Assembly: GCA_014843695.1 (NCBI GenBank) | Contig: CM026394.1 | Location: 35,605,936-35,669,935, forward strand | Direction of reading: 5' to 3' | DNA length: 64,000 nt | Source: Archivesica marissinica | Lineage: Eukaryota > Mollusca > Bivalvia > Venerida > Vesicomyidae | In this document: piece after piece, positions 24,201 through 38,900 of the stretch | Position numbering within the stretch: position 1 is the first letter of the stretch | Layout: every line of letters begins with the position of its first letter | Position numbers and translations under genes: made by a program | Notes under the pieces: model-generated | Told to the model about the DNA's origin: nothing | Databases searched by the model: none | Seen by the model: only the letters and a program-made list of their open reading frames with translations

Positions 24201-26864
24201 TGATGTTGATGAGATTTGAAACCAAGATGTTCAGACCTGAGTGGAGTTGTCTAACCTTATAAATGTTTGTGTGCCACAACAACGAACTCGACACAAACAA
24301 TGGTGTGTCACACTAACTCAGATTTGAAACAATTCCAAGGAAAGACATATACAAACTCATGTCCAACACAGATCTGAAACAATTCTAAGGAAAGATGTAT
24401 ACAAACACATGTCCAACACAGATCTGACACAATTCCAAGGAAAGATGTATACAAACTCATGTCCAACACAGATCTGACACAATTCCAAGGAAAGATGTAT
24501 ACAAACTCATGTCCAACACAGATTTAAAACAATTCCAAGGAAAGATGTATACAAACACATGTCCAACACAGATCTGACACAATTCCAAGGAAAGATGTAT
24601 ACAAACACATGTCCAACACAGATCTGACACAATTCCAAGGAAAGATGTATACAAACACATGTCCAACACAGATCTGACACAATTCCAAGGAAAGATGTAT
24701 ACAAACACATGTCCAACACAGATCTGACACAATTCCAAGGAAAGATGTATACAAACACATGTCCTCAGATGGAAATGTGGATGATTTCCATGGAGGTCTA
24801 AATAAAATGATAAAGTTGTATATTTATTAAGATTTTGTATATTTCAGGGGTCTGATCCAGCTGAACAATGAGACTTACATTATACAGCCGCTAGAACAAG
24901 GGGACCAGGAAGGGGTATGTTAATTATTTAAAAACAAAATATATTATACAGGCGCTATAAATATATGAAGGGGACCAGGAAGGTGTACATAAATGCTTAA
25001 TAACAAAGGTGGCCTAGTTGTTAATGTTGTTGAGTTCAATTCACTTGCCCTTCACAGCTGGTAAGGTGCCCACTTGCCCCTCAGCGCAGTGCCATCAGTC
25101 CTTCCCTGACAGTGCCATTGGTCCCTCACCGACAGTGCCATTAGTCCCTCACTGACAGTGCCATTAGTCCCTCACTGACAGTGCCACCAGTCCCTCACTG
25201 ACAGTGCCATTAGTCCCTCACTGACAGTGCCACCAGTCCCTCACTGACAGTGCCATTAGTCCCTCACTGACAGTGCCATTAGTCCCTCACTGACAGTGCC
25301 ACCAGTCCCTCACTGACAGTGCCATTAGTCCCTCACTGACAGTGCCATTAGTCCCTCACTGACAGTGCCACCAGTCCCTCACTGACAGTGCCATTAGTCC
25401 CTCACTGACAGTGCCATTAGTCCCTCACTGACAGTGCCACCAGTCCCTCACTGACAGTGCCATTAGTCCCTCACTGACATTGCCATCAGTCCTTCACTGA
25501 CAGTACCATCGGTCCTTCACTGACATTGCCATCGGTCCTTCACTGACAGTGCCACCAGTCCCTCACTGACAGTGCCATTAGTCCCTCACTGACAGTGCCA
25601 TCGGTCCCTCACTGACAGTGCCATTGGTCCCTCACTGACAGTGCCATCGGTCCCTCAATTGGTTCCTCACTGACAGTGCCATCAGTCCTTCCCTGACTGA
25701 CCCTAATAAAAATTAACAAGTCTTTCAGATGGGACTTTAGACTGAGGTCTTGTGTCGGTGCTTTACACCATGCACGTAAAAGAACCAGAGGAGACTCTGG
25801 AATGGGTCTTTGTCTGTATCATTGCACTATCCTCCAAAAATCTAACCTGACATCTCTTCTGGAGGCGGCGCTCATATGGGCAATCGGTAGCGACAATAAA
25901 TAAACGTAAAACACACACAATTGCATTTACACACAGGAGTCAGGAGTCACATCAAATGTTCTATTATTAGTGTCACCCCTATTTAAAGGGCCAGCCATTT
26001 TTGACTTATGACGACACCTCTTTTTTATGAACATCAGTACTTCCCGAATCCTATACTTGTATGCCAGACGACAGGCTGGTAGGCAATCGGTAACCATTAT
26101 TTAACTAGCTGGCGGCTCACCAACCGGCCATATCAGAACAAACCCCTGACGAGATTCGAACTTTCGACCTCTCACTCCATAGGCTGACGCCTTAACCACT
26201 AGGCCACTGAGACTGTTTATATTATATTGGGCCTGTTCTGTTTTATTAAACACACTGCAAGCAGCTAAGATGCCGAGATGTTGAGTTTTAACAAGCAACT
26301 TTGTATAAGATGAAACTATACGCCTGGGGATCATTTCCCCGCCTCGCCTCCAAGTACATGTGTTACTGAGAATGCTGCCTCATCCTGGAATTATTGCACT
26401 AAACAGATGGGATTACGCTGAGAAAGGCCTGCAGGGCAATTGGGAATAAAATTGCTGTTGTTATAAGCTATTACTTGACAATGTAATGGGTTAGCTTATT
26501 GCCAAGTTCAATCACTTGTTTCAATCTTTATAGGAAATTTGTACATTTGCCAGTTCATATGAAGGCAGTTGTTGAGAAGTTTGAAGGAATTACACTGATA
26601 TATTTCCCAGACAATATCTCTGTTATGTAAATGGTAGCAGTAAGCATACCTAGTACCGATTGCATAATGTACACACCAGATTGTGTATACTGAAGTGTGC
26701 ATGCATGTATCCTATGTAAAACTACCATATTCATGAAATATTATTCATGAAATATTATTTCACTCATGTTTGTTTGTGATTATTGTGATTGTTATCTCAG
26801 AACCCGTTGTTTCCTCAGAATGTGCTATTTGCATAGGCCAGTCAACCATGCGTATGTGCATTCA

Positions 26865-26906
<42 letters not shown>

Positions 26907-29900
26907 CACAATGTGTCTGTCTGTCTGTCTGTCCACAATGTCCACGAACAATGAATCCTCGGAAAGCACTTGGCCGATGTTGATGAAACTTTGTGTGGAG
27001 AATCATGGCAGCTAGTAGATGTAGCCACAATAGATATAATCCATTATTCACAATACCCACTACTGCGGCCATCTTGAAACTTATTTTTGACTTCTCCTAC
27101 CAAGTTTCTTGGCAAATTTTAATAAACTTTTTGTTGATCATCATGGCAATTAGTTAAAATCTTTTATCTATTTCCGTCATCAACTCGGTTGTTCAATTTT
27201 GGAATTTGGTGTGCAGCATCTTGGTGACTAGTGCAGCATCTTGGTGACTAGTAGATCAAGTAGCTAAGATTGTACAGATTTGATATATTCAACATGACCC
27301 CATCATGGTCATCTTGAACTCCTATTTTTGTCCCAAACCACTTGGGTCAATTTTACTGAAACTTGGTACAGAGCAGTGTTTTGGATTTTAATTCACAAAC
27401 TTATTAATATCTTTGTGTATCTAATGTTAAGACTATGATATTTTTAATTATGGCAAGTAATTACATGGGCTTTAAACGCTTGCTCGTAAGGGAAGTTAAT
27501 TGATCATTCCACTGAGAATGTAGTGTGAGTGGTGGGGGTGTATTGTGGATGTTTCACAAAATAAATGAGTTTCCTCCTCCACGATGAGTTATTTGCTTTG
27601 AGAATATGAATCATATCTGTTAGCTGTATCGTGCTAGCCATAGAGAATACGTAGAGAAATACGTATAGAATACATAGAGAAGATAGAGAATACATAGAGA
27701 ATACATAGAGAATACATAGAGAATACATAGAGAATACAGAGATTACGTAGGGAATACAGAGAATACATAGAGAATACATAGAGAATACATAGAGACTACA
27801 TAGAGACTACATAGAGACTACATAGAGACTACATAGAGAATACATAGAGAATACATAGAGAATACAGAGATTACGTAGGGAATACAGAGAATACATAGGG
27901 AATACATAGATAATACATAGATAATACATAGAGACTACATAGAGAATACATAGGGAATACATAGATAATACATAGATAATACATAGAGAATACATAGAGA
28001 ATACATAGAGAATACATAGAGAATACATAGAGAATACATAGAGAATACATAGAGAATACAGAGAGAATACATAGAGAATACATAGAGAATACATAGAGAA
28101 TACATAGAGAATACAGAGAGAATACATAGAGAATACATAGGGAATACATAGATAATACATAGAGAATACATAGAGAATACATAGAGAATACATAGAGAAT
28201 ACATAGAGAATACATAGAGACTACATAGAGACTACATAGAGAATACATAGAGACTACACAGAGAATACACAGAGAATACAGAGAGAATACAGAGAGAATA
28301 CATAGAGAATACATAGGGAATACAGAGAATACATAGAGAATACATAGAGACTACATAGAGAATACATAGCGAATACATAGCGAATACATAGAGAATACAT
28401 AGAGAACAAACATAGAGAATACATAGAGAATACATAGAGAACAAACATAGAGAATACATAGAGAATACATAGAGAACAAACATAGAGAATACAGAGAATA
28501 CGTAGAGAATACATAGAGAATATATAGAGAACAAACATAGAGAACAAACATAGAGAATACATAGAGACTACATAGAGAATACATAGAGAATACATAGAGA
28601 ATACATAGAGAATACATAGAGAATACATAGAGACTACATAGAGACTACATAGAGAATACATAGAGACTACATAGAGAATACATAGAGACTACATAGAGAC
28701 TACATAGAGAATACATAGAGACTACACAGAGAATACACAGAGAATACAGAGAGAATACATAGAGAATACATAGAGAATACATAGAGAATACAGAGAGAAT
28801 ACATAAAGAATACATAGGGAATACAGAGAATACATAGAGAATACATAGAGACTACATAGAGAATACATAGCGAATACATAGCGAATACATAGAGAATACA
28901 TAGAGAACAAACATAGAGAATACATAGAGAATACATAGAGAACAAACATAGAGAATACATAGAGAATACATAGAGAACAAACATAGAGAATACAGAGAAT
29001 ACGTAGAGAATACATAGAGAATATATAGAGAACAAACATAGAGAACAAACAGAGAATACATAGAGACTACATAGAGAATACATAGAGAATACATAGAGAA
29101 CAAACATAGAGAATACATAGAGAATACATAGAGAACAAACATAGAGAATACAGAGAATACGTAGAGAATACATAGAGAATATATAGAGAACAAACATAGA
29201 GAACAAACAGAGAATACATAGAGACTACATAGAGAATACATAGAGAATACATAGAGAACAAACATAGAGAATACATAGAGAATACATAGAGAACAAACAT
29301 AGAGAATACAGAGAATACGTAGAGAATACATAGAGAATATATAGAGAACAAACATAGAGAACAAACAGAGAATACATAGAGACTACATAGAGAATACATA
29401 GAGAATACATAGAGAACAAACATAGAGAATACATAGAGAATACATAGAGAACAAACATAGAGAATACAGAGAATACGTAGAGAATACATAGAGAATATAT
29501 AGAGAACAAACATAGAATACATAGAGACTACATAGAGAATACATAGAGAATACATAGAGAACAAACATAGAGAATACATAGAGAATATATAGAGAACAAA
29601 CATAGAGAACAAACAGAGAATACATAGAGAACAAACATAGAGAATACATAGAGAATATATAGAGAACAAACATAGAGAACAAACAGAGAATACATAGAGA
29701 ACAAACATAGAGAATACATAGAGAATACATAGAGAATACACAGAGAATACATACATGTATGTGTACAAAATTATAAAATTTAGAATGCACATATGTTACA
29801 GGGGGACAGACCACATATCGTCTACAAGGCAACGAGCTCGGATGTTGAGAAATGTGGCAATGACCATGGAAAATGGCTGCCGTTCAACGAACTCCACAAG

Positions 29901-32900
29901 GGAGAGTTTATCAGGAAGCTGAAATTTCTTAATGCTCAAAAGGTATGATAACTGTATTAAACCATATTTTATAACCCAAAAACTGTGAGTCACAGTTTTT
30001 GGCCCATTCCGAGCCATGGTTGTGGTGTCCAAGTCACTTAACCCTTTGCCTGCTGAGTAAATAAAATCGCATTTGCAAACAACATAGATCCCGATCAGCC
30101 ACGGTGTTTGATCATGATCTATGTTGTTTACTATTCACCAAAGTGTTTTAACTCGATTATCCGAATAGCAAACAGTATAGAGCCTGATCAGACGGCACGT
30201 TTTGTGCCGTCTGATCTGGCTCTATGCTGTTTGCAAAAGTGATTTTATCTGCCGCTAGCGTGCAAAGGGTTAATTCCACATTGCCTATTCTTTTTACCAC
30301 ATTGCGATGGATTCTATCCATGACGTCTTGAGAGCGATTATGAATGTTCTATAAACATGATTTACTATATACCGAGCTTTGTTAGAACTTACTTCGCAAT
30401 CGTTGTAAAATAAATAAAGTTTAAACTATATACTGAGATTTAATGATCTATGCAGCATTGATGTATTTTATGCAGTATTGTTGACCTGAGATTTAATGAT
30501 CTATCTATGCAACATTGATGTATTTTATGCAGTACTGTTGACCTGAGATTTAATGATCTATCTATGCAACATTGATGTATTTTATGCAGTACTGTTGACC
30601 TGAGATTTAATGATCTATGCAACATTGATGTATTTTATGCAGTACTGTTGACCTGAGATTTAATGATCTATGCAACATTGATGTATTTTATGCAGTACTG
30701 TTGACCTGAGATTTAATGATCTATGCAACATTGATGTATTTTTTATGCAGTACTGTTGACCTGAGATTTAATGATCTATGCAACATTGATGTATTTTATG
30801 CAGTACTGTTGACCTGAGATTTAATGATCTATGCAACATTGATGTATTTTATGCAGTACTGTTGACCTGAGATTTAATGATCTATGCAACATTGATGTAT
30901 TTTATGCAGTACTGTTGACCTGAGATTTAATGATCTATGCAACATTGATGTATTTTATGCAGTACTGTTGACCTGAGATTTAATGATCTATGCAACATTG
31001 GTGTATTTTATGCAGTACTGTTGACCTGAGATTTAATGATCTATCTATGCAACATTGATGTATTTTATGCAGTTTTGAATTGTATGCTTGATATTTTTGT
31101 TCATAAGTAGCGGTGTGTGTTCTGAGGCATTGATTGATTTTTTAACAGAGTTATTGCCCAAATCCTTAAAGAACAGTTTATACAGATAACTTTCTGCATG
31201 CACTTTGATGGATCCCATATGTTTGATCAGTTTCAAGAGTATGAAAATAAAAAAGGGAAGTAAGTAGAAAATGAGTGCAATTTATTGTGGGAAGAGTTAA
31301 CTTTCTTTGATCCGAGTCTGCAGTAAAATAATATTAGATTCTCAATTCTTTGTATTATTTTGTTTTCAGTCGTTAAACAAGGATGCTGTTAAAGTGAGCA
31401 CAAAGTACATAAAACTTGCATTAATTCTGGACAACTCCATGGTATGTATACTATATAGGACTTCTGTAGATGTTTGTTATAGAGGATGGCATCTCTGTAC
31501 GGGTTTTATTGCATGCTCCTGTAGATGTTTGTTATAGAGGATGGCATCTCTGTACGGGTTTTATTGCATGCTTCTGTAGAGGTTTGTTATAGAGGATGGC
31601 ATCTCTGTACGGGTTTTATTGCATGCTCCTGTAGATGTTTGTTATAGAGGATGGCATCACTGTACGGGTTTTATTGCATGCTCCTGTAGATGTTTGTTTA
31701 GAGGATGGCATCATTGTACGGGTTTTATTGCATGCTCCTGTAGATGTTTGTTATAGAGGATGGCATCTCTGTACGGGTTTTATTGCATGCTCCTGTAGAT
31801 GTTTGTTATAGAGGATGGCATCACTGTACGGGTGTTATTGCATGCTCCTGTAGAGGTTTGTTATAGAGTATGGCATCACTGTACGGGTTTTATTGCATGC
31901 TCCTGTAGAGGTTTGTTATAGAGGATGCCATCTCTGTACGGGTTTTATTGCATGCTCCTGTAGATGTTTGTTATAGAGGATGGCATCACTGTACGGGTTT
32001 TATTGCATGCTCCTGTAGATGTTTGTTTAGAGGATGGCATCACTGTACGGGTTTTATTGCATGCTCCTGTAGATGTTTGTTATAGAGGATGGCATCTCTG
32101 TACGGGTTTTATTGCATGCTCCTGTAGATGTTTGTTATAGAGGATGGCATCACTGTACGGGTGTTATTGCATGCTCCTGTAGAGGTTTGTTATAGAGTAT
32201 GGCATCACTGTACGGGTTTTATTGCATGCTCCTGTAGAGGTTTGTTATAGAGGATGCCATCACTGTACAGGTTTTATTACATGCTCCTGTAGAGGTTTGT
32301 TATAGAGGATGCCATTACTGTACAGGTTTTATTGCATGCTCCTGTAGAGGTTTGTTATAGAGGATGCATACTGTACAGGTTTTATTGCATGCTCCTGTAG
32401 ATGTTTGTTATAGAGGATGCCATTACTGTACAGGTTTTATTGCATGCTCCTGTAGAGGTTTGTTATAGAGGATGCCATTACTGTACAGGTTTTATTGCAT
32501 GCTCCTGTAGAGGTTTGTTATAGAGGATGCCATTACTGTACAGGTTTTATTGCATGCTCCTGTAGAGGTTTGTTATATGAGGACGCCATCACTGTACGGG
32601 TTTTATTGCATGCTCCTGTAGAGGTTTGTTATAGAGGATGCCATCACGGTACGGGTTTTATTACATGCTCCTGTAGAGGTTTGTTATAGAGGATGCCATA
32701 CTGTACAGGTTTTATTGCATGCTCCTGTAGAGGTTTGTTATAGAGGATGCCATTACTGTACAGGTTTTATTGCATGCTCCTGTAGAGGTTTGTTATAGAG
32801 GATGCATACTGTACAGGTTTTATTGCATGCTCCTGTAGATGTTTGTTATAGAGGATGCCATTACTGTACAGGTTTTATTGCATGCTCCTGTAGAGGTTTG

Positions 32901-35900
32901 TTATAGAGGATGCATACTGTACAGGTTTTATTGCATGCTCCTGTAGATGTTTGTTATAGAGGATGCCATTACTGTACAGGTTTTATTGCATGCTCCTGTA
33001 GAGGTTTGTTATAGAGGATGCCATTACTGTACAGGTTTTATTGCATGCTCCTGTAGAGGTTTGTTATAGAGGATGCCATTACTGTACAGGTTTTATTGCA
33101 TGCTCCTGTAGAGGTTTGTTATATAGAGGACGCCATCACTGTACGGGTTTTATTGCATGCTCCTGTAGAGGTTTGTTATAGAGGATGCCATCACGGTACG
33201 GGTTTTATTACATGCTCCTGTAGAGGTTTGTTATAGAGGATGCCATTACTGTACAGGTTTTATTGCGTGCTCCTGTAGAGGTTTGTTATAGAGGATGCCA
33301 TCACGGTACAGGTTTTATTGCATGCTCCTGTAGAGGTTTGTTATAGAGGATGCCATTACTGTACAGGTTTTATTGCGTGCTCCTGTAGAGGTTTGTTATT
33401 GAGGATGCCATCATGGTACAGGTTTTATTGCATGCTCCTGTAGAGGTTTGTTATAGAGGATGCCATTACTGTACAGGTTTTATTGCATGCTCCTGTAGAG
33501 GTAATGTGCAGTAAATCACAACAGTGAATAACTGATTGTGTGTAATTCATGTTTAGTATGTGTTTATTCACATTACAAGTATAAAACAAGCGGGACACTC
33601 GCTTACCGTGTCAGTTCGCTATTCTGAACAGTAATATTCTTTAAGCCTTAAGGCTACTTGTTTGCATTAAACAGCTGATGTTTTTTGTCTTGCAGTACTG
33701 GTCGTTGAATTTGACCGTAAAGCAGGTGTTGGAATTTGCCATACAGACAGCTAACATTGTGGATATGGTAAGTGTGTGTGTGTGTCTTGGATTGTGGTGA
33801 TGTGGCTTGAATCCCACAGACAGGGCTCATTCTAGACGGCTAGGGATCCTGATTTCGCCGACTTCGGGTCCCCACATCTCCTTAAAACAAGTGTGTTTTC
33901 TTTACAATTTTCATACAAAATGTTGCCCAGTAAGATACACTGACCCATTATAAAGCACTGCTTCTATTCATATGTTCTATTTAATGGTGATATTGTGTAA
34001 TTTAACCCTATTTTGTTGTATTATAAATTATTAAATAGCACCATTTAATGATGCAATCTCACATTCTCCAAAAATTCTGACCTAGAATGAGCCCTTGCAC
34101 TGGGGTGTCGAATTCTTTCATGTGAGGAAGCTATCCAGATGACTTGCAGAAGGTCAGTGGTTCTACTCGGGTAACCGTCTGTGCCTGAAATACTGTTTGG
34201 AGGGGCACCCAGAGTCTTCCTCCACTAATAATAGCTGGAGTCGCCATATAAGCCTAAACTGTTGGTGTCACTTTAAACCCATTATACAGTCTGCCTCCGT
34301 GGTCGAGAGGTTTAGTTTAAACCCATTATACACTCTGCCTCCGTGGTCGAGTGGTTTAGTTTAAACCCATTATACAGTCTGCCTCCGTGGTTGAGTGGTT
34401 TAGTTTAAACCCATTATACAGTCTGCCTCCGTGGTCGAGTGGTTTAGTTTAAACCCATTATACACTCTGCCTCCGTGGTCGAGTGGTTTAGTTTAAACCC
34501 ATTATACAGTCTGCCTCCATGGTCGAGTGGTTTAGTTTAAACCCATTATACAGTCTGCCTCCATGGTCAAGTGGATTAGTTTAAACCCATTATACAGTCT
34601 GCCTCCGTGGTCGAGTGGTTTAGTTTAAACCCATTATACACTCTGCCTCCGTGGTCGAGTGGTTTAGTTTAAACCCATTATACAGTCTGCCTCCGTGGTC
34701 GAGTGTTTTAGTTTAAACCCATTATACAGTCTGCCTCCGTGGTCGAGTGGTTTAGTTTAAACCCATTATACAGTCTGCCTCCGTGGTCGAGTGGTTTAGT
34801 TTAAACCCATTATACACTCTGCCTCCGTGGTCGAGTGGTTTAGTTTAAACCCATTATACAGTCTGCCTCCATGGTCGAGTGGTTTAGTTTAAACCCATTA
34901 TACAGTCTGCCTCCATGGTCGAGTGGATTAGTTTAAACCCATTATACAGTCTGCCTCCGTGGTCGAGTGGTTTAGTTTAAACCCATTATACACTCTGCCT
35001 CCGTGGTCGAGTGGTTTAGTTTAAACCCATTATACAGTCTGCCTCCGTGGTCGAGTGGTTTAGTTTAAACCCATTATACAGTCTGCCTCCATGGTCGAGT
35101 GGTTTAGTTTAAACCCATTATACAGTCCGCCTCCGTGGTCGAGTGGTTTAGTTTAAACCCATTATACAGTCTGCCTCCATTGTCGAGTGGTTTAGTTTAA
35201 ACCCATTATACAGTCTGCCTCCATTGTCGAGTGGTTTAGTTTAAACCCATTATACAGTCTGCCTCCATTGTCGAGTGGATTAGTTTAAACCCATTATACA
35301 GTCTGCCTCCATTGTCGAGTGGTTTAGTTTAAACCCATTATACAGTCTGCCTCCATTGTCGAGTGGATTAGTTTAAACCCATTATACAATCTGCCTCCAT
35401 GGTCGAGTGGTTTAGTTTAAACCCATTATACAGTCTGCCTCCATGGTCGAGTGGTTTAGTTTAAACCCATTATACACTCTGCCTCCGTGGTCGAGTGGAT
35501 TAGTTTAAACCCATTATACAGTCCGCCTCCGTGGTCGAGTGGTTTAGTTTAAACCCATTATACAGTCCGCCTCCGTGGTCGAGTGGTTTAGTTTAAACCC
35601 ATTATACAGTCTGCCTCCATTGTCGAGTGGTTTAGTTTAAACCCATTATACAGTCTGCTTCCATTGTCGAGTGGTTTAGTTTAAACCCATTATACAGTCT
35701 GCCTCCATTGTCGAGTGGATTAGTTTAAACCCATTATACAGTCTGCCTCCATTGTTGAGTGGTTTAGTTTAAACCCATTATACAGTCTGCCTCCATTGTC
35801 GAGTGGTTTAGTTTAAACCCATTATACAGTCTGCCTCCATTGTCGAGTGGATTAGTTTAAACCCATTATACAGTCTGCCTCCATTGTCGAGTGGATTAGT

Positions 35901-38900
35901 TTAAACCCATTATACAGTCTGCTTCCATTGTTGAGTGGATTAGTTTAAACCCATTATACAGTCTGCCTCCGTGGTCGAGTGGTTTAGTTTAAACCCATTA
36001 TACAGTCTGCCTCCGTGGTCTAGTGGTTTAGTTTAAACCCATTATACAGTCTGCCTCCATGGTCGAGTGGTTTAGTTTAAACCCATTATACAGTCTGCCT
36101 CCGTGGTCGAGTGGATTAGTTTAAACCCATTATACAGTCTGCCTCCATGGTCGAGTGGTTTAGTTTAAACCCATTATACAGTCTGCCTCCGTGGTCGAGT
36201 GGTTTAGTTTAAACCCATTATACAGTCTGCCTCCGTGGTCGAGTGGTTTAGTTTAAACCCATTATACAGTCTGCCTCCATGATCGAGTGGATTAGTTTAA
36301 ACCCATTATACAGTCTGCCTCCGTGGTCGAGTGGTTTAGTTTAAACCCATTATACAGTCTGCCTCCGTGGTCGAGTGCTTTAGTTTAAACCCATTATACA
36401 CTCTGCCTCCATGGTCGAGTGGTTTAGTTTAAACCCATTATACAGTCTGCCCCCATGGTCGAGTGGTTTAGTGTAAATCCCTTATTCAGTTCGCCTCCAT
36501 TGTCGTCTGCCTCTGTGGTCGAGTGGTTTAGTATAAACCCATTATACAGTCCACCTCCGTAGTCGAGTGGTTTAGTTTAAACATTATTTATTAGAAAGGG
36601 ATTAGAAGGAAAGAAAACGTATATAGTTCTTCTCCCTATCAATTGATTGAATAGACAGGAGAATAATATATATATATATAGCAATGAAAATACGTGAAAT
36701 CTATTCTAGGTATATGCTAAAGTTATTGTATTAGTGAGTCAATAGTTTTGGATGTTAAAAATGGTTAATATTTAAAGGAATATTTGAAGAAAGTTCAAGA
36801 ACATGAAATATCAAATTGGAGTATGAGAAGAAGAGATTAGTATAGAGAAAAGTGGTTGAATAGGATCGGTTGTTGTGTCACTAACGACAGCATTCAGATT
36901 GGAATCCGATTGGTTTATGTCACTGACTTGTATACCACTGTAACCTATCATCACTGAAATATTTATATAATAAGTTGTTGAATTACATTTGTTATTGTAT
37001 TGCAGTACTACAAGGAATTGAATATCCGCGTGGCCTTGACTTATGTTGAACTCTGGAACCGTGGTAACAGGATCAACGTCTCGCCGAGACTCAGGGAAAC
37101 ATTAGAAAACTTCCTGCGTTATCAACAAGAACATCTAGCAGGGGTCGACTACCATGCTGTTCACCTACTCACGTACGCGCCTCACTGATTAACATATTTA
37201 CCGTATTTATTTTACAACGACTGCGAAACAAGTTTTCTCTTTCACGCGAATGCAAGCGTGTATATGGTGCATATGTATGCGGGAGCAGGCCTGCAAAACC
37301 CACCTGTCCGATCTAGAGACCACCCTGCCATTTGACTTCCCAGGGTGAGGCTCTCTCCCTGGTTGCATTAGTGAGAAGCGAGTGTTCTAACTACTGTGCT
37401 GTATCGGACATTGCCTCTAAATGGTCATACTAAGTATAGTTCCAGCTTAACCCTTTCCACGCTAGCGGCAGATTAGATCACTTTTGCAAACATCATAGTC
37501 AGATCAGAATGTGCCGTCTTATCAGGCTCTATGCTGTTTGCTGTTCGGATAGTGGAGCTAAAACACTTTGCTGAATAGCAAACAACATAGATCCTGATCA
37601 GACGTGTTGTAAATGATCTGGATCTATGTTGGTTGCAAATGTGATTTTATTTACTCAGCAGGCAAAGCATAAACTCACACCTGAGGAATATAAATTAAAA
37701 ATAGACTTTAACCCTTTCAACCCCACAGGCCTCTAAATAGGCTTATGAAAAGTGTAGATCCAGATGAGCCGGCTCGTGACGAGCCGTCTCATCAGGATCT
37801 GCACTTTTTTGCCAGTAATAATTATTACTATTTTTAGATAAAATTATCCATTTTGATAAATGAACTGGTCCAAAGGTAATTTTCTTATTAATTTATTGGT
37901 CTGAAAATATCATGGACCAGTCCATGTCAGTTACTTGGGGTTGAATGGGTTAATCTCTTAATGGATTTTATATCATTCATATGAACCACATATTTAGTCC
38001 AGTGGGAATTTATCCCGTTTCAAAGAGGGACTTGTTGGGGGGAAGGGGGAGGGGGAACAAAAAAGAAGAACTAATCAGATTCGCTTTGGGGATGTTTTGT
38101 ATGTTGTTCCAAAAATACATCATTTTGTACAGGAATCTAGACCTCCCTCACAAGGGAGACGATCACATTTAATGAGGTACTTAATGAAAAAAGGACCTTG
38201 CAAATGCTTTGTGTGTAAAAGGGGCTATATTATATACAGTCAAACCTGTGTTAGTGGTCACCTCCATTAAGCAGCCAACCTGTACTAAGCAGCCAGTTTT
38301 CAGATTCCCAATATGTTGTTTAATTATACATTTAACCTCTATTAAGCAGCCATCTGTGCTAAGCAGTCACGTTCTGTGATTCCCTTGGCTAGCTGCTTAA
38401 GACAGGTTTGACTATACAGTTATTTAGCCACCTGTAAATATAGCATCCCACATGGCTTATATTGCCTGCATTACAGTCGCCGGAGGTTTGAAGAGAATAC
38501 AGTTGGCATGGCGATACCTGACTCGGTGTGTACCGGACGTGCTGGCGGCATTGATACGGTGAGTCTCATCATGTTGTTTCTGTTGTCACTTCCATTATGC
38601 TGAAGTAGAGATTTGTACCAGATTATTCTCTATCTAACATGACTCAGCATTTTGTCTGCATACACAAAGAAGGTATTTACCGTGTTTAAATCCGCAATAA
38701 AACATGGTTTAGTGCGTGACATCATTTTACTAGCATTTTTGTAGTTTTGTACTTTCTTAGAAAATAAAACAAACTATTTTTGATATTTTGGTCATGTTAG
38801 AATCAAATTAATATTTATTATGTTATGTTATATTTCGGGTTTTACGCCTGCATCTGCACCATTTTGGGCTATGTCGCCGGCGGGCAGTTTACCTAACAAC

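Noticed and set aside
27641..29832. Minus-strand ORFs rich in Tyr, Ser, Leu, Cys that look like membrane proteins
   Set aside because: They are translations of the 11-bp satellite; hydrophobicity is a by-product of the unit.
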